This document shows, in pieces, positions 51,138 through 62,790 of a stretch of DNA of 64,000 nucleotides. The notes below the pieces were generated by a model. It had not been told where the DNA came from. It did no database searches and was given only the letters and a program-made list of their open reading frames with translations. This stretch comes from Lytechinus pictus (Eukaryota > Echinodermata > Echinoidea > Temnopleuroida > Toxopneustidae), in the NCBI RefSeq assembly GCF_037042905.1, contig NC_087259.1:21231001-21295000 (forward strand). The letters run 5' to 3'. The number at the start of each line of letters is the position of its first letter. Position 1 is the stretch's first letter. Both the position numbers and the translations under genes were made by a program.

Positions 51138-53406
51138 TCAATCCATTTCATCGACAGTAGGTCCTCCATTTCCTGATGATGATGAATTGGTCTGTGGTCC
51201 TGGTTGACCTGAGCTACCACCGGCATGAAGTTTGGCCATGATGGGGGAACATGTCTTCTGCAACTCTTCCAACTTGAACGAGAATTCTTCCTTGTCCGCC
51301 AAAGAATTATTGTCCATCCAGGTGATGACTTCATCAACTGCCTTTATCACAAGTTCCTTGTCACTGGAGCTAACTTTGCTCTCTACCGATGCATCATTGA
51401 TTGCGGACTTGACGTTGAAGGCATAGATCTCTAGTTGGTTCCTGGCCGCGATGCGCTCACGTTGAGCATCATCCTCAGCCTTGAATCTTTCAGCGTCATT
51501 GACCATCCGATCGATGTCGTCTTTGGAGAGTCTTCCACTGTCGTTGGTGATGGTGACCTTGTTGCTTCGACCAGTGCTTTCATCCTTTGCAGTGACGTTC
51601 ATGATGCCGTTGGCATCGATGTCAAAAGAGACTTCAATCTTGGGGACTCCTCTGGGTGCAGGAGGGATACCAGACAACTCAAACTGGGCAAGTCTATTGT
51701 TGTCTTTGGTCATGGCTCTTTCTCCTTCGTATACTTGGATGGTAACAGCTGGTTGGTTGTCTGAGTAAGTTGTGAAGGTTTGGGCTTCCTTGGTAGGAAT
51801 CCTTGTGTTTCTCTTAATGAGGTTCGTCATCACACCTCCTGCTGTCTCGATGCCTAGAGAGAGCGGAGCCACATCTACAAGAAGAACTTCTTTGATTTCT
51901 TCACTCTGGTCTCCAGATAGGATAGCAGCTTGGACAGCGGCGCCATAGGCAACTGCTTCATCAGGGTTGATAGACTTGTTGAGATCTTTGCCATTGAGGT
52001 ATTCCTGGAGAAGTTTCTGGATCTTTGGGATTCGTGTGGATCCACCAACAAGTACGACGGTGTCAATCTTATTCTTGTCGATCTTTGCGTCAACGATTGC
52101 CCTCTCTACTGGTTCAAGACACTTTCTGAAGAGATCTGAACAAAGTTCCTCAAATCGTGCTCTGCTGACATTGGTGTAGAAGTCGGCACCTTCATAGAGT
52201 GAGTCTACTTCGATGCTTGCTGAAGCACTGCTTGACAGCGTTCTCTTGGCCCTCTCTGCTGCTGTTCGGAGGCGACGAAGTGATCTTGGGTTTGACCTCA
52301 TGTCTTTCTTGTATTTTCTCTTGAATTCCTCGGCAAGATGATGGACTAGTCTGTTATCGAAGTCTTCACCTCCAAGGTGAGTGTCACCCGCTGTTGATTT
52401 CACTTCGAAGATTCCATCATCGATGGCCAGAATTGAGACATCGAACGTACCACCACCAAGATCAAAGATGAGAACATGCTGCTCTCCTTTCAGCTTCTTA
52501 TCAAGTCCGTAGGCGAGAGCGGCAGCGGTGGGCTCGTTGATGATTCTAAGAACATTGAGTCCTGCAATAACACCTGCATCCTTCGTGGCTTGTCGTTGTC
52601 CATCGTTGAAGTAAGCAGGGACAGTGATGACGGCATCGGTGACCTTCTGACCAAGATAAGCTTCTGCTGTCTCCTTCATCTTTGTCAGGACCATAGAGCT
52701 GATTTCTTCTGGTGCCATAGTCTTGTTCTCTCCCATGTACTCAGCCTGTAGCATCGGCTTGCCTCCTTTGTTGGTGACTGTAAAAGGCCAATGTTTCATG
52801 TCAGCTTGTACGTTGTCATCTGCGAATCTTCTTCCTATAAGTCGTTTGGCATCAAAGATTGTGTTCTGCGGATTCCTGTATAATGAAAGATGAAAACGAA
52901 ACACCTGTTTAGATTATTATTGCACAACGTCAAAAAAACTCTCCTAGTTATAAGTACTTAATTTGTCCCTCTTAAGATGGCATGAGTTAATGTTTACAAT
53001 AATGTTTTATTATTATAATGCTTCATATGTTGAAAACGTATTTTGGAAATTATAAATTGAAAATATCTGCACAATTTCGGCTTAATGATAATATGATAAA
53101 AGCAGGCATGAATATTATAATGTGTTGAAAATTTGTTTTCCATGCCCGTGTCAGAAATTTATACCCTGATGCCAGCACAAAGTTAAACGCATCCCTCTCT
53201 TAGATTATCATTGATTCTTTTATATCCTCAATCTTCCATAATGAGTGAATGAGTCGGTATTCTATAAATCTCGCATTAGTTATTGATATAATAGTATAAC
53301 TGAATTGAGTGAATTCTAATAGAATATATGCTATGCAAGCCTAAAATAATCGATAATGAGCACACCTTTATATCAGGCATGATGATAATAATGATGATCC
53401 TATCTT

Positions 53407-53444
<38 letters not shown>

Positions 53445-53877
53445 GATGATGATGATGATAACAATAATAATAATGATAATAATAATAATAATGGCCCGTT
53501 GCATGAAAGTTTCTATTATAGAAACTTTGACTTCCAATGGTAACTTTATACCATGACGATGTTTAACAGTCAATCAAAATCAAGGATTATATGAAAGTTA
53601 TCATTGGATGGTAAAGTTACCATAGTAAAAACTCTATTCCAACTGGACCCAGAAATTAAAGTGGTTTTTTTTTAATAAAATCTACTTACATTGCCACTTG
53701 ATTCTTAGCTGCATCTCCAATCAATCTTTCTGTATCTGTGAAGGCGACATAGCTGGGTGTCGTCCTATTTCCTTGATCGTTAGCAATGATCTCCACCTTT
53801 CCATTCTGGAAGACTCCAACACAAGAATATGTGGTACCCAAATCAATTCCAATAGCTGGTGCTTTTCCTGGTGCCAT
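51138..53877 (-). CDS. HSP70: Cytosolic heat-shock protein HSP70 (copy A), C terminus DEMD
   Basis: ATP-driven chaperone of the cytosolic/nuclear HSP70 family. Two coding exons, 53690-53877 and 51138-52875, joined at codon 63 (AT|G), give 641 residues, normal for the family. Signatures seen: IDLGTTYS at 11-18, [12 protein letters not shown] near 200, [14 protein letters not shown] near 335, the linker region [14 protein letters not shown], and a basic [15 protein letters not shown] segment. The exon 1 donor GTAAGT and an ATACAG acceptor bound an 814-bp intron. The C terminus reads PTVDEMD instead of EEVD, the TPR-cochaperone tail. A longer open frame through the intron edge, starting at 52904, is intronic. 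A candidate AATAAA on this strand is at 50594-50599. TATA and heat-shock elements lie upstream. Confidence 0.96.
53404..53492. repeat. (CTA)n, (GAT)n, (AAT)n trinucleotide tract in HSP70-A intron
   Basis: (CTA) repeats 53407-53444, then GAT units, then AAT units to 53492, just before MITE family 3 copy 2. Confidence 0.97.
53493..53655. mobile_element. MITE family 3, copy 2
   Basis: GGCCCGTTGCATGAAAGTTT at the left; GTTACCATAGTAAAAACTCT and CAACTGGACCC at the right. The internal CAATCAAAATCAAGGAT and GGATGGTAAAG match the 18400 copy. Inside the HSP70-A intron. Confidence 0.75.
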
Positions 53878-54024
53878 TTTTACTGCTATAGCTGTTCAAA
53901 ATTCTGCTTCCAAAAATGCTTTAAATTATACAAGTTCGTTCTTGCTTTGGTTTCCTCTCGGTTTGTCGTGTTGACTACGAGTTGTCGAGTTTTCAAATTG
54001 AAGCCCGATTGGCAGTGAGTCGGG

Positions 54025-54031
54025 TTATATA
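54025..54031 (-). promoter_or_regulatory. TATA box of HSP70 copy A
   Basis: On the - strand the sequence reads CTATATAACCC. It lies about 150 bp before the ATG, leaving roughly 120 nt of 5' UTR if transcription starts about 30 bp downstream. Confidence 0.8.
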
Positions 54032-54060
54032 GCCAAAACACGAGCTTCATCGAATGTACG

Positions 54061-54075
54061 AGAAGATTCTAGAGC
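54061..54075 (-). promoter_or_regulatory. Proximal heat-shock element of HSP70 copy A
   Basis: AGAAGATTCTAGAG contains three alternating GAA/TTC/GA units (GAA at 54062-54064, TTC at 54067-54069, GA at 54072-54073), the HSF1 trimer site. It is about 30 bp upstream of the TATA box. A CCAAT-type ATTGGT follows at about 54136. Confidence 0.8.
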
Positions 54076-54220
54076 GGTGTGAACACGAATAGCACCCCTA
54101 GGGGAATCCCCCGATCGTTCTCGATCGAGCATCGCCATTGGTCAAATAGCCAAGCTGACTCATGACGTCACAGTGAGTGTGCCCATTCAGTGTGCGCAGT
54201 GTTGCAATTCGGGGTGTGTG

Positions 54221-54243
54221 GAACGTACGAGAACATTCTCGTC
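54221..54243 (-). promoter_or_regulatory. Distal heat-shock element of HSP70 copy A
   Basis: GAACGTACGAGAACATTCTCG holds GAA, GAA and TTC units in correct 5-bp register over its right half (GAA 54231-54233, TTC 54236-54238). It is about 190 bp upstream of the TATA box. Confidence 0.6.
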
Positions 54244-54732
54244 CAATCTCCCTGCTCGTTCCATAGAGGCACACGGCATATGCCGACTATCCCGAGATAT
54301 ATGATATAACGGTTGCATATATTATGTCAGTCCTATACTTTTTTAACTGTACAAAATATCAATTATCACCTCAAATTACTCATGATAAAACATGAGATCG
54401 TAATTTTATCCCTTGAGATTAATAAGATAACGAAGAATATATGATAGAAAAGATACATATGTACTTCGATCAGCCCAGCTAGTGGTGAAAATATGTGATT
54501 CTAACACCGCCGATAATTATGAAATGATTTAAAAATGATTGCACCATCTAAAAGAAAATATGTAGTAATTAAGTAACTCCAAACTATTTTGTTGCAGATT
54601 GCCACATAATAAAAAAAAATAACACATAGTTGAATAGAAATTCTATCTATTTTTTATCATACCACCACTAATATATTACGGCTGTATAGTTTTCCTATAT
54701 ACTAGTATTAATACTGCCACTACTCCCGCCAC

Positions 54733-54755
54733 TTCTACTACTTCTACTACTACTC

Positions 54756-54807
<52 letters not shown>

Positions 54808-54960
54808 CACTACTACTACTACTACTACTACTAATAATAATAATAATAATAATGATAACAACAATAATAATAATAATGTGATGATGATGATGATAATGAT
54901 AATAATAATAAATAATGGTGATAATAATAATAACAATATTATTATTATTATTATTATAAC
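54733..54960. repeat. (CTA)n/(AAT)n compound trinucleotide repeat between the HSP70 genes
   Basis: Mainly CTA units to about 54830, then AAT, GATGAT and ATT runs. It sits between the two promoters and generates a spurious valine/isoleucine-rich frame on the - strand. Confidence 0.97.
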
Positions 54961-55639
54961 AACAACAAAAATTAATGTACGCCTATCACACTTATTGTAC
55001 TGGTAACGTAATGCTATTGATATTGAACTCACTAGTTTTATAATAAAGGAAATCTTTTTAATATTATGATGACGAATATATATAGTATCATGCTAAAATC
55101 TATATTTCATTTGTAGTTCACACACTGTCGTCGTAGAAAATCATCACACAAAAACAGAAGTAGGTCAAAATTATTCACTATAGTACCGAGGGTCTAGCTG
55201 TATTTGATACACGTAAATTATTCTATACTTCAGTTATTTCTTATATCATCGCACTATGGCAATATCATGAAATATGATTAAAATAGTTGCATGGTGAACT
55301 AGAATTGCATGTGATTTTCACTTTCTGCTGGTCTGATAGCCCGGGTCTGATAGAGAAAGGGGAAAAAAAGATCGATATTTCTCGAATGACATGAAGTCAT
55401 TCACAACCAAGCAGTCTCGCACAACCCAGAATTTTCCAGACCGTAACCTATTGGTGATTATTTACGGCGTGTGTCTATTCAGTACAATAGGCCGGTACTT
55501 TGCACAGAGAATGGATGGATAACATGTCTATAATGACGTCACGGTAGTCGTGTACTCGCAGACGTTCGAGAACAATCTGGGAATGCCCCCGTGCCGGGAA
55601 TGATCGGCGAGTCTCTATTGTTCTATTGTGTTCACACAC

Positions 55640-55687
55640 GAACCTTCTCCGACTAGAAACTTCTCTGATGACTGGAAGCTTCTCTCG
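55640..55687 (+). promoter_or_regulatory. Extended heat-shock element array of HSP70 copy B
   Basis: Dense GAA/TTC units: GAA 55640-55642, TTC 55645-55647, GA 55651, GAA 55656-55658, TTC 55661-55663, GA 55667, GAA 55675-55677, TTC 55680-55682. The array ends about 15 bp before the TATA box. It is clearly longer than the proximal element of copy A. Confidence 0.85.
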
Positions 55688-55701
55688 GCTCGGGGTTTGA
55701 G

Positions 55702-55708
55702 TATATAA
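55702..55708 (+). promoter_or_regulatory. TATA box of HSP70 copy B
   Basis: GAGTATATAACCGGG, about 295 bp before the ATG, right after the heat-shock element array. Implies a 5' UTR of roughly 260 nt with no obvious intron. Confidence 0.85.
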
Positions 55709-56001
55709 CCGGGCTCATCGTCTCTCAAACTTCAATTCGAACTCGATTTCTCATAGCTCGGAAGGCTCTCTGAGAGGAAAGAAAACTGATTCCACAATTG
55801 CAATAAAGGTGTTTGACCGGTGTTTAACAAAATAATTCTACGAGTATTAAAATAATTTTGCGAATAATTACTTTTGAAGTTCTGATCGACAGAGTTTCAC
55901 AAACAGACACCAGCCAGATAATACGAACAATTAGATAGTTATATTTTTCTCTTTAATAATACAAATTTTAAATAGTCGAAAATAATCATCTGCAACAAGA
56001 A

Positions 56002-58735
56002 ATGGCACCAGGAAAAGCACCAGCGATTGGAATTGATTTGGGTACCACATATTCTTGTGTTGGAGTCTTCCAGAATGGAAAGGTTGAGATCATTGCTAAC
56101 GATCAAGGAAATCGGACCACACCCAGCTATGTCGCCTTCACAGATACGGAAAGATTGATTGGAGATGCGGCGAAGAACCAGGTGGCGATGTAAGTAGATT
56201 AAAACATTGTATGTAATAAATAATGTTATACAGGCCTAGACTTAAAGATAGAAAGAGAGGGAAAAAGAACTAGAGGATTAAAGGAGAGAGAAGGGAGACA
56301 GGATAGAAACCAATATATGAATTATTTTGTTACTTTTATGATTAAAGTATTTAAAGTATTGAATAAACATTCCAAAAATCATTTGAGTTAACAATACTTA
56401 GGAAAAAAGTGAATTACAAACTAAAGCAATGCGCAGTATTAATTTCCAATATATTACGTTGCATCCGAGTTCTCATTAAAGTGCATTGTTTTTCTTATCA
56501 ATTAGAAATCGATTTGTTTTGTTTTCTTCGGCCGTGAATAATACAAGAAGTTACATTTCAATAATAAAAAAATATAATGAAACAAAAAAAACCTTTGAAG
56601 TAATCTTTGAATAAATTCACCAAATTTGATAAAATTAAATAATTATGTAACATCTGTACAGATTGATTGTGATTCATTCATTATTGTATAATCGCAAGAG
56701 ATGTTTTGGTATTCTAATAAGTATTCACAACAAAGTAATATTATATACAAGTCATGTATACAGTATAAACATGAACTGTTTTCAATTCACGCAGGCCTTT
56801 ATTTTATAAATCGTATACAAGGTTACGTAATTTAGGCTACTTTCTATCTTCCGATATTAACAAATAATCATTGTAGAAGTGACTGAAACAAAAAAAAAAC
56901 ATTAATAATACATTACAAAAACTAACCTTTCCATTATCAATATGTATTCTATTGTTTTTACCAATATTCTTTTTTTTTATCATCCGGCTTTTTGCAGGAA
57001 TCCCAAGAACACAATCTTTGATGCAAAACGACTAATTGGAAGGAGATTCACAGATGACAACGTACAAGCTGACATGAAACACTGGCCTTTCACAGTCACC
57101 AACAAAGGAGGCAAGCCCATGCTACAGGCTGAGTACATGGGAGAGAACAAGACTATGGCACCAGAAGAAATCAGCTCTATGGTCCTGACAAAGATGAAGG
57201 AGACAGCAGAAGCTTATCTTGGTCAGAAGGTCACCGATGCCGTCATCACTGTCCCTGCTTACTTCAACGATGGGCAGAGGCAGGCCACGAAGGATGCAGG
57301 TGTTATTGCAGGACTCAATGTTCTCAGAATCATCAACGAGCCCACCGCTGCCGCTCTCGCCTATGGACTTGATAAGAAGCTGAAGGAAGAGCAACATGTT
57401 CTCATCTTTGATCTTGGTGGAGGTACGTTCGATGTCTCAATTCTGGCCATCGATGATGGAATCTTCGAAGTGAAATCGACAGCGGGTGACACTCACCTTG
57501 GAGGTGAAGACTTCGATAACAGACTAGTCCATCATCTTGCCGAGGAATTCAAGAGAAAGCACAAAAAAGACATGAGGTCAAACCCAAGATCACTTCGTCG
57601 CCTCCGAACAGCAGCAGAGAGGGCCAAGAGAACGCTGTCAAGCAGTGCTTCAGCAAGCATCGAAGTAGACTCACTCTATGAAGGTGCCGACTTCTACACC
57701 AATGTCAGCAGAGCACGATTTGAGGAACTTTGTTCAGATCTCTTCAGGAAGTGTCTTGAACCAGTAGAGAGGGCAATCGTTGACGCGAAGATCGACAAGA
57801 TTAAGATTGACACTGTCGTACTTGTTGGTGGATCGACACGAATCCCAAAGATCCAGAAACTTCTCCAGGAATACCTCAATGGCAAAGATCTCAACAAGTC
57901 TGTCAACCCTGATGAAGCAGTTGCCTATGGCGCCGCTGTCCAAGCTGCCATCCTATCTGGAGACCAGAGTGAAGAAATCAAAGAAGTTCTTCTTGTCGAT
58001 GTGGCTCCGCTCTCTCTAGGCATCGAGACAGCAGGAGGTGTGATGACGAAGCTCATTCAGAGAAACACAAGGATTCCTACTAAGGAAGCCAAAACTTTCT
58101 CAACTTACTCAGACAACCAATCAGCTGTTGCCATCCAAGTATACGAAGGAGAAAGAGTCATGACCAAAGACAACAATAGACTTGCCCAGTTTGAGTTGTC
58201 TGGTATCCCTCCTGCACCCAGAGGAGTCCCCAAGATTGAAGTCTCTTTTGACATCGATGCCAACGGCATCATGAACGTCACTGCAAAGGATGAAAGCACT
58301 GGTCGAAGCAACAAGGTCACCATCACCAACGACAGTGGAAGACTCTCCAAAGACGACATCGATCGGATGGTCAATGACGCTGAAAGATTCAAGGCTGAGG
58401 ATGATGCTCAACGTGAGCGCATCGCGGCCAGGAACCAACTTGAGAGCTATGCCTTCAACGTCAAGTCCGCAATCAATGATGCATCGGTAGAGAGCAAAGT
58501 TAGCTCCAGTGACAAGGAACTTGTGATAAAAGCAGTCGATGAAGTCATCACCTGGATGGACAATAATTCTTTGGCTAACAAGGAAGAATTCTCGTTCAAG
58601 TTGGAAGAGTTGCAGAAGACATGTTCCCCCATCATGGCTAAACTTCATGCCGATGGTAGCTCAGGTCAACCAGGACCACAGACCAACTCACCATCATCAG
58701 GGAATGGAGGACCTAGTGTCGAGGAAGTGGATTAA
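56002..58735 (+). CDS. HSP70: Cytosolic heat-shock protein HSP70 (copy B), C terminus EEVD
   Basis: Same architecture as copy A and opposite in direction: exons 56002-56189 and 56998-58735, 641 residues, intron of 808 bp at the same codon and phase. The first 62 residues are identical to copy A, and by eye about 19 residues differ in the rest (for example KLKEEQH for KLKGEQH, and THR/SER/LYS changes around [13 protein letters not shown]). It ends PSVEEVD, so it keeps the canonical EEVD tail that binds HOP and CHIP. The open frame beginning at 56942 is intron read-through; the real exon 2 starts after TTTTTGCAG at 56998. Strong heat-shock elements and TATA sit upstream, and AATAAA follows 60 bp after the stop. 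Confidence 0.97.
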
Positions 58736-58794
58736 ATCTATACCCTCTGTATGTTAAATAGGACTTAGTAATGTTGCAATATCTGCTCAGTTGG

Positions 58795-58800
58795 AATAAA
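58795..58800 (+). terminator. Poly(A) signal of HSP70 copy B
   Basis: AATAAA 60 bp after the stop codon, followed by AT-rich sequence; the first such hexamer downstream of the gene. Confidence 0.7.
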
Positions 58801-59252
58801 TTTATTTGCATCACTGAGACATAAGTGGCCGCTATATTTGACTCTATTCTGATGAAGAACTGTACTCTTACCCCATATCTTATTATTACATTTTATATGA
58901 CCAGTTAAATGCAATTATTGTTCGAAATTTATAAACTGTTGAAAATGTCTATTATAATATATATATATATTTGTAATTATTTCCATGATGTGGCTCATTA
59001 ATGTAATATATAAAGTTAAAGTTAAAGTCATATAGTTCTTTTTATAAGGTGTGCCTTATTCTTTTTTCAACCTACTCTGTCATTTAGGGTCTTGGCTTTT
59101 GATTTTAAAAAGCCAAAAAATTTCCTCGTCTGTTAAATAGAAACGCAGAACAAGTTTTTTTATCACTTAATGTAATATAAATATATATTCATGATAGTAG
59201 ATCAAACTTAGCAGAAAGTACAATACGTCATGATTTGCCGCTACTCGATAAG

Positions 59253-59408
59253 ACCCTGTAACACGAAGGTAAGCGATTACTCGCTAATTTGAAAGATCAA
59301 TGCAGATTAGTTTCGAGTCAGTCTACTGAGCAAAATGCGCAAGCACCGATGATCTTGATAGGCCAATTGAATTAGCGATTAGTTGTTAACCTTTGTGTTA
59401 CGGGCCCA
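59253..59408. mobile_element. MITE family 1, copy 3
   Basis: ACCCTGTAACACGAAGGTAAGCG at the left and TAACCTTTGTGTTACGGGCCC at the right. Confidence 0.8.
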
Positions 59409-59447
59409 TGTCATGTTTTTACGGCATTGTATGATTAAAATGCGAGT

Positions 59448-59656
59448 TCCATGACATTTGCTCCTGCGACAATTGCTCCAATGAAAAATATTTACGTTAA
59501 GCAAAACATAAAATCTAACATCCATGACTAAATAAACCCTTATTCTTATATTCACATTATTCTGAACAAAAAACTCAATTACAATCCCAATTCCAACCCT
59601 ATGCCCTCTGATATATTACCGGAGCAAATGACGCAGGAGGGAATGTCGTGTCACCA
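59448..59656 (+). mobile_element. Dispersed repeat with AGGAGCAAATGT ends, copy 2
   Basis: TTCCATGACATTTGCTCCTG to CCGGAGCAAATGACGCAGGA, collinear with 18620-18826 and in the same orientation. Confidence 0.75.
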
Positions 59657-59659
59657 AGA

Positions 59660-60077
59660 TGTGAAACTTTCATAATTATGAATGATTGATTTCTATTTTA
59701 TACAAAAAAATTGTATGATTTCTGATTAGAAAATAGGAAAGGGAGATAATATATTATTTATTAATTGCGATGATTATGTAATATTTGTATCCAACATTTC
59801 TCTCCAATATTCGATATCAGCGAGAGTCTATAGGATGTCAATACTTTGTGTACCTTCGTTTTTGTATTGTCTCTATTTATTGTTATACGAGTATAATATC
59901 ACATGTACATACAGAATTTTGAATGAAATTTAAGATTTGATATATAAAATCAACTTTGCATTTTTACATGATTATGTATTCGTGTGTTTTAGGGTTGGAG
60001 AGAGCGAAAATGAGCATAGGGCGGTAGTGATAGAGGAAGAGGAAATAGAGACATATTAGAGATGGGGGTATCCATAC

Positions 60078-60132
<55 letters not shown>

Positions 60133-61400
60133 AAGGGAGAGAGAGAGAGGGGGTGGAGATGGAGATCTTGGGAGGGGAGATGCTCGAGAGATCGACAATA
60201 GACAAGAGGAAGGTGGAAGAAAGGGGGAATTGAAGATCAAGAGGAGCGTAGACTTTATTTATTATCTTTATGAATAAAATTTTTCATTATTAATTTTATT
60301 TGATTCGCTCATTGACTATCACAATACTGTATAGGGAGTGGGGTACATGGAGAATTAGAGAGAGCGAGAGAGAGAGGGAGGGGATATGTGGCTCAAGAGT
60401 GAGGGAGGGGAAGGAGACAGGGTATGTATATATGTATGCATGTGAGTGTGTTTGTGTGAATGAAAGAGGGAGCGAAAGAAGGGGAATGACAGGAATTATT
60501 CTTTCGAGCAAAAGTATATAGAGATGCCGACAGTGGTAATTTTCAATAGAAAACAATTTTTAAAATATGTAAAAGATTGATCTATGAGGTATAGAATTAA
60601 GCAAGTTATACGGTTGATGGTCGAAATTAATTAGCACGTTATTATGATTTGATATAAGTTATAACAAGTGTTTCGTATTAGTCTTTCTTTTAATTCCCCA
60701 TATTTTTTAACCGATAAGTAAAATATTATCGTTAATTAAAAAAAGACTGCATAGAAAATTTGCTGTTTTGTTTCCATGGCTCTTTTTAAAGCTGGTCATA
60801 ATACCCTGATGTAAATATTTTTTCCTTGGCTCAAATTTCATTACTGTCCTGACGGGGAACGAACATCATGAAACATTCATTACATTATGCAAAGGATATT
60901 AGAGTGCCTGCTTGGAGAAAGGGGGAGGGGCAGAGCCCTGCTGGTTTGGAATAAAATATTGACAAGCAAGCAAAAAAAATTGCTCCAGAATGAAGGTGAT
61001 GTTGGTTAAAAAATGACAAGGCCCCCCCCCCCAAAAAAAAAAAAATGGGTTCTCTCCAAAATGTAGGTGATTTTGCATGGTTTAATGCCTACTTTATAGC
61101 ATACCAACCTGACTCATAGGGGTGCTGCCTATGGTATATGGTTACGCAGCACCGCCCAGACAAATTTTGGGCAGTGCTTCAGCAACCCCGCTTTCCAGGA
61201 CCAAGGGGGGGGGGGTAATTGAGCGAACTTCGTAAGATCAATGAATCTTTCTGTATTTGGCCTTCATCTTATATCTAATCTTCAAAAGCAGACGGGTTGT
61301 GTATGGGTCACGAAATACATTTGCATTTTTAAGTAGCTTTATGGTGTAATTACTAACTATCGTTCTATATTATACCCCAAGGGAATATTTAAGTAAATGG
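59660..61400. other. Intergenic sequence with simple repeats only
   Basis: Contains (GATA)n at 60078-60132, GA-rich tracts at 60130-60170 and 60355-60415, and a C tract near 61022. No coding exon was recognised. Confidence 0.5.
60078..60132. repeat. (GATA)n microsatellite
   Basis: About 13 uninterrupted GATA units followed by GA-rich sequence. Confidence 0.98.
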
Positions 61401-62500
61401 ACCATCGATCAAACTGCCTTTCTATGCAGGAAGGTGGTTGGATGGAACGAATGGTATACATGGACGCATCTGCTCCCTATAGAGGCCGACATTATGCTGG
61501 AAATGCATGGACTCTCTTTTTAGAGACGTCGATGTTGCTCAAGTGAACATCTCTAATTTGCCTGCCTCACTTAATGTCGACGTGACTCATATGTGCTTAT
61601 TTCTTCATGAAGGCTTGAGTTTATCATTATGGCTTTTCCTTCACTTCTATGGATACTATATTCTGCGTTAATGTCGAAGCCCTGAAAAATTACACTGGCG
61701 ATACTTGGCGTAAAAATATTCATACACAACATTTTTGGAAACATATTTCGCGTTTTAATATTGTCTCTATTTATCGAGCTAATGTGAAATGTTATAATGC
61801 ATTTGGTTACTCGGCTATTCGGCGTGTTGAACATTCCATAGGTCCATGATATTGAAAGAAGGATTTATTTTGCAGGCAAGTCTGTGATTCGTCAGGTTCT
61901 GAAGAAGAGATACACGGAGAGCACTAATAATGCAGATACACACTGCTTCTGCAATTTCCCGCCAATGAAGAAGATTATAAATTTTCTCCTGCATGGCGTT
62001 CGCACCGTCTCTTGAGAGGAGTGTTAGCGGGCCTAGTGATGATGGAATTATTGGAAAGGATTTGGATGGGGACGGATCACATATTATCACTGTCAGGTAA
62101 TTACTTGTTGTCTTACTTAATGTAATTTGATAAATTTACAATTAATTTTGAGACGGATCCCATTTTGGCATCGTCAGATAATATTTCGGCAATTTAACAT
62201 TTAATTCTGAGGCAGATCACATACTATCTGATAATCACGCATTGTCTTGATTAACATAAATTGATAGTTTGACATTTTTAATTTGCTGATAATCAACAAT
62301 ATTTGCTTGTCGTTGTCATAACTGATTATTTGTGCAAATATACTGAACTACCATGACCGCATAGATTTATCGATATGCATATACCCTTCATAAGGAACAA
62401 AACAATACGGTACAGAAAGAGTAATTTTTTGTTTATGTTGATGAGTTTCCCTAAATGATTATTAAGATGAAAAGAATAGTCCACCTGATCACACTCTCTT
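61401..62500. other. Intergenic sequence, nothing recognised
   Basis: Mixed-composition sequence. GACGGATC and AGGCAGATCACATA segments recur at about 62072, 62151 and 62210, hinting at a very degenerate tandem repeat. No supported gene. Confidence 0.4.
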
Positions 62501-62790
62501 GATTATCATCCCCTGGGAGGGAGGGGAGGGGGAGCGTAATAGCCTACACCGACAAAAATCCTCGTAATACTCAAATAATACTCTCCTTTCGGGGGATGAT
62601 GCGTATGAGTGTGTGTGGGGGGGGGGGGCGTCGCAATAAGGAATACACAAGTAAAGATTCTTATGATACTCAAATAATATTATCCTTCGTGGGGGGGGGG
62701 GGGTCCGGCGCAATAAGACCCACACCAGTAAAAATATCCTTATGATACTAGTACTCACATCATATTATCCTTGTAAGGGGCTGCTCCCCC
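62500..62790 (+). repeat. Three-copy tandem repeat, about 85-95-bp units
   Basis: Units share a G-rich tract, then GCAATAAG(G/A), ACAC(C/A)(A/G)GTAAA, TCTTATGATACTCAAATAATA and TATCCTT. They start near 62507, 62595 and 62686. Confidence 0.8.

Noticed and set aside
51138-52904. 588-aa frame starting upstream of the HSP70-A exon 2, and the matching 597-aa frame from 56942 in copy B
   Set aside because: The extra N-terminal residues are intron sequence. Acceptors at 52875 and 56998 join in phase to the exon 1 frames and restore the normal HSP70 sequence.
54676-55032. 118-aa open frame on the - strand, valine/isoleucine/leucine rich
   Set aside because: It is translated from the (CTA)n/(AAT)n trinucleotide repeat between the HSP70 genes and has no independent support.
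57694-58648. Antisense open frames across both HSP70 coding exons
   Set aside because: Shadows of the HSP70 reading frame that occur identically in both copies; no initiation or splice evidence.
61571-62090. Short frames on both strands near 61.6-62.1 kb
   Set aside because: 60-90 residues, no recognisable motif, no splice or promoter support.
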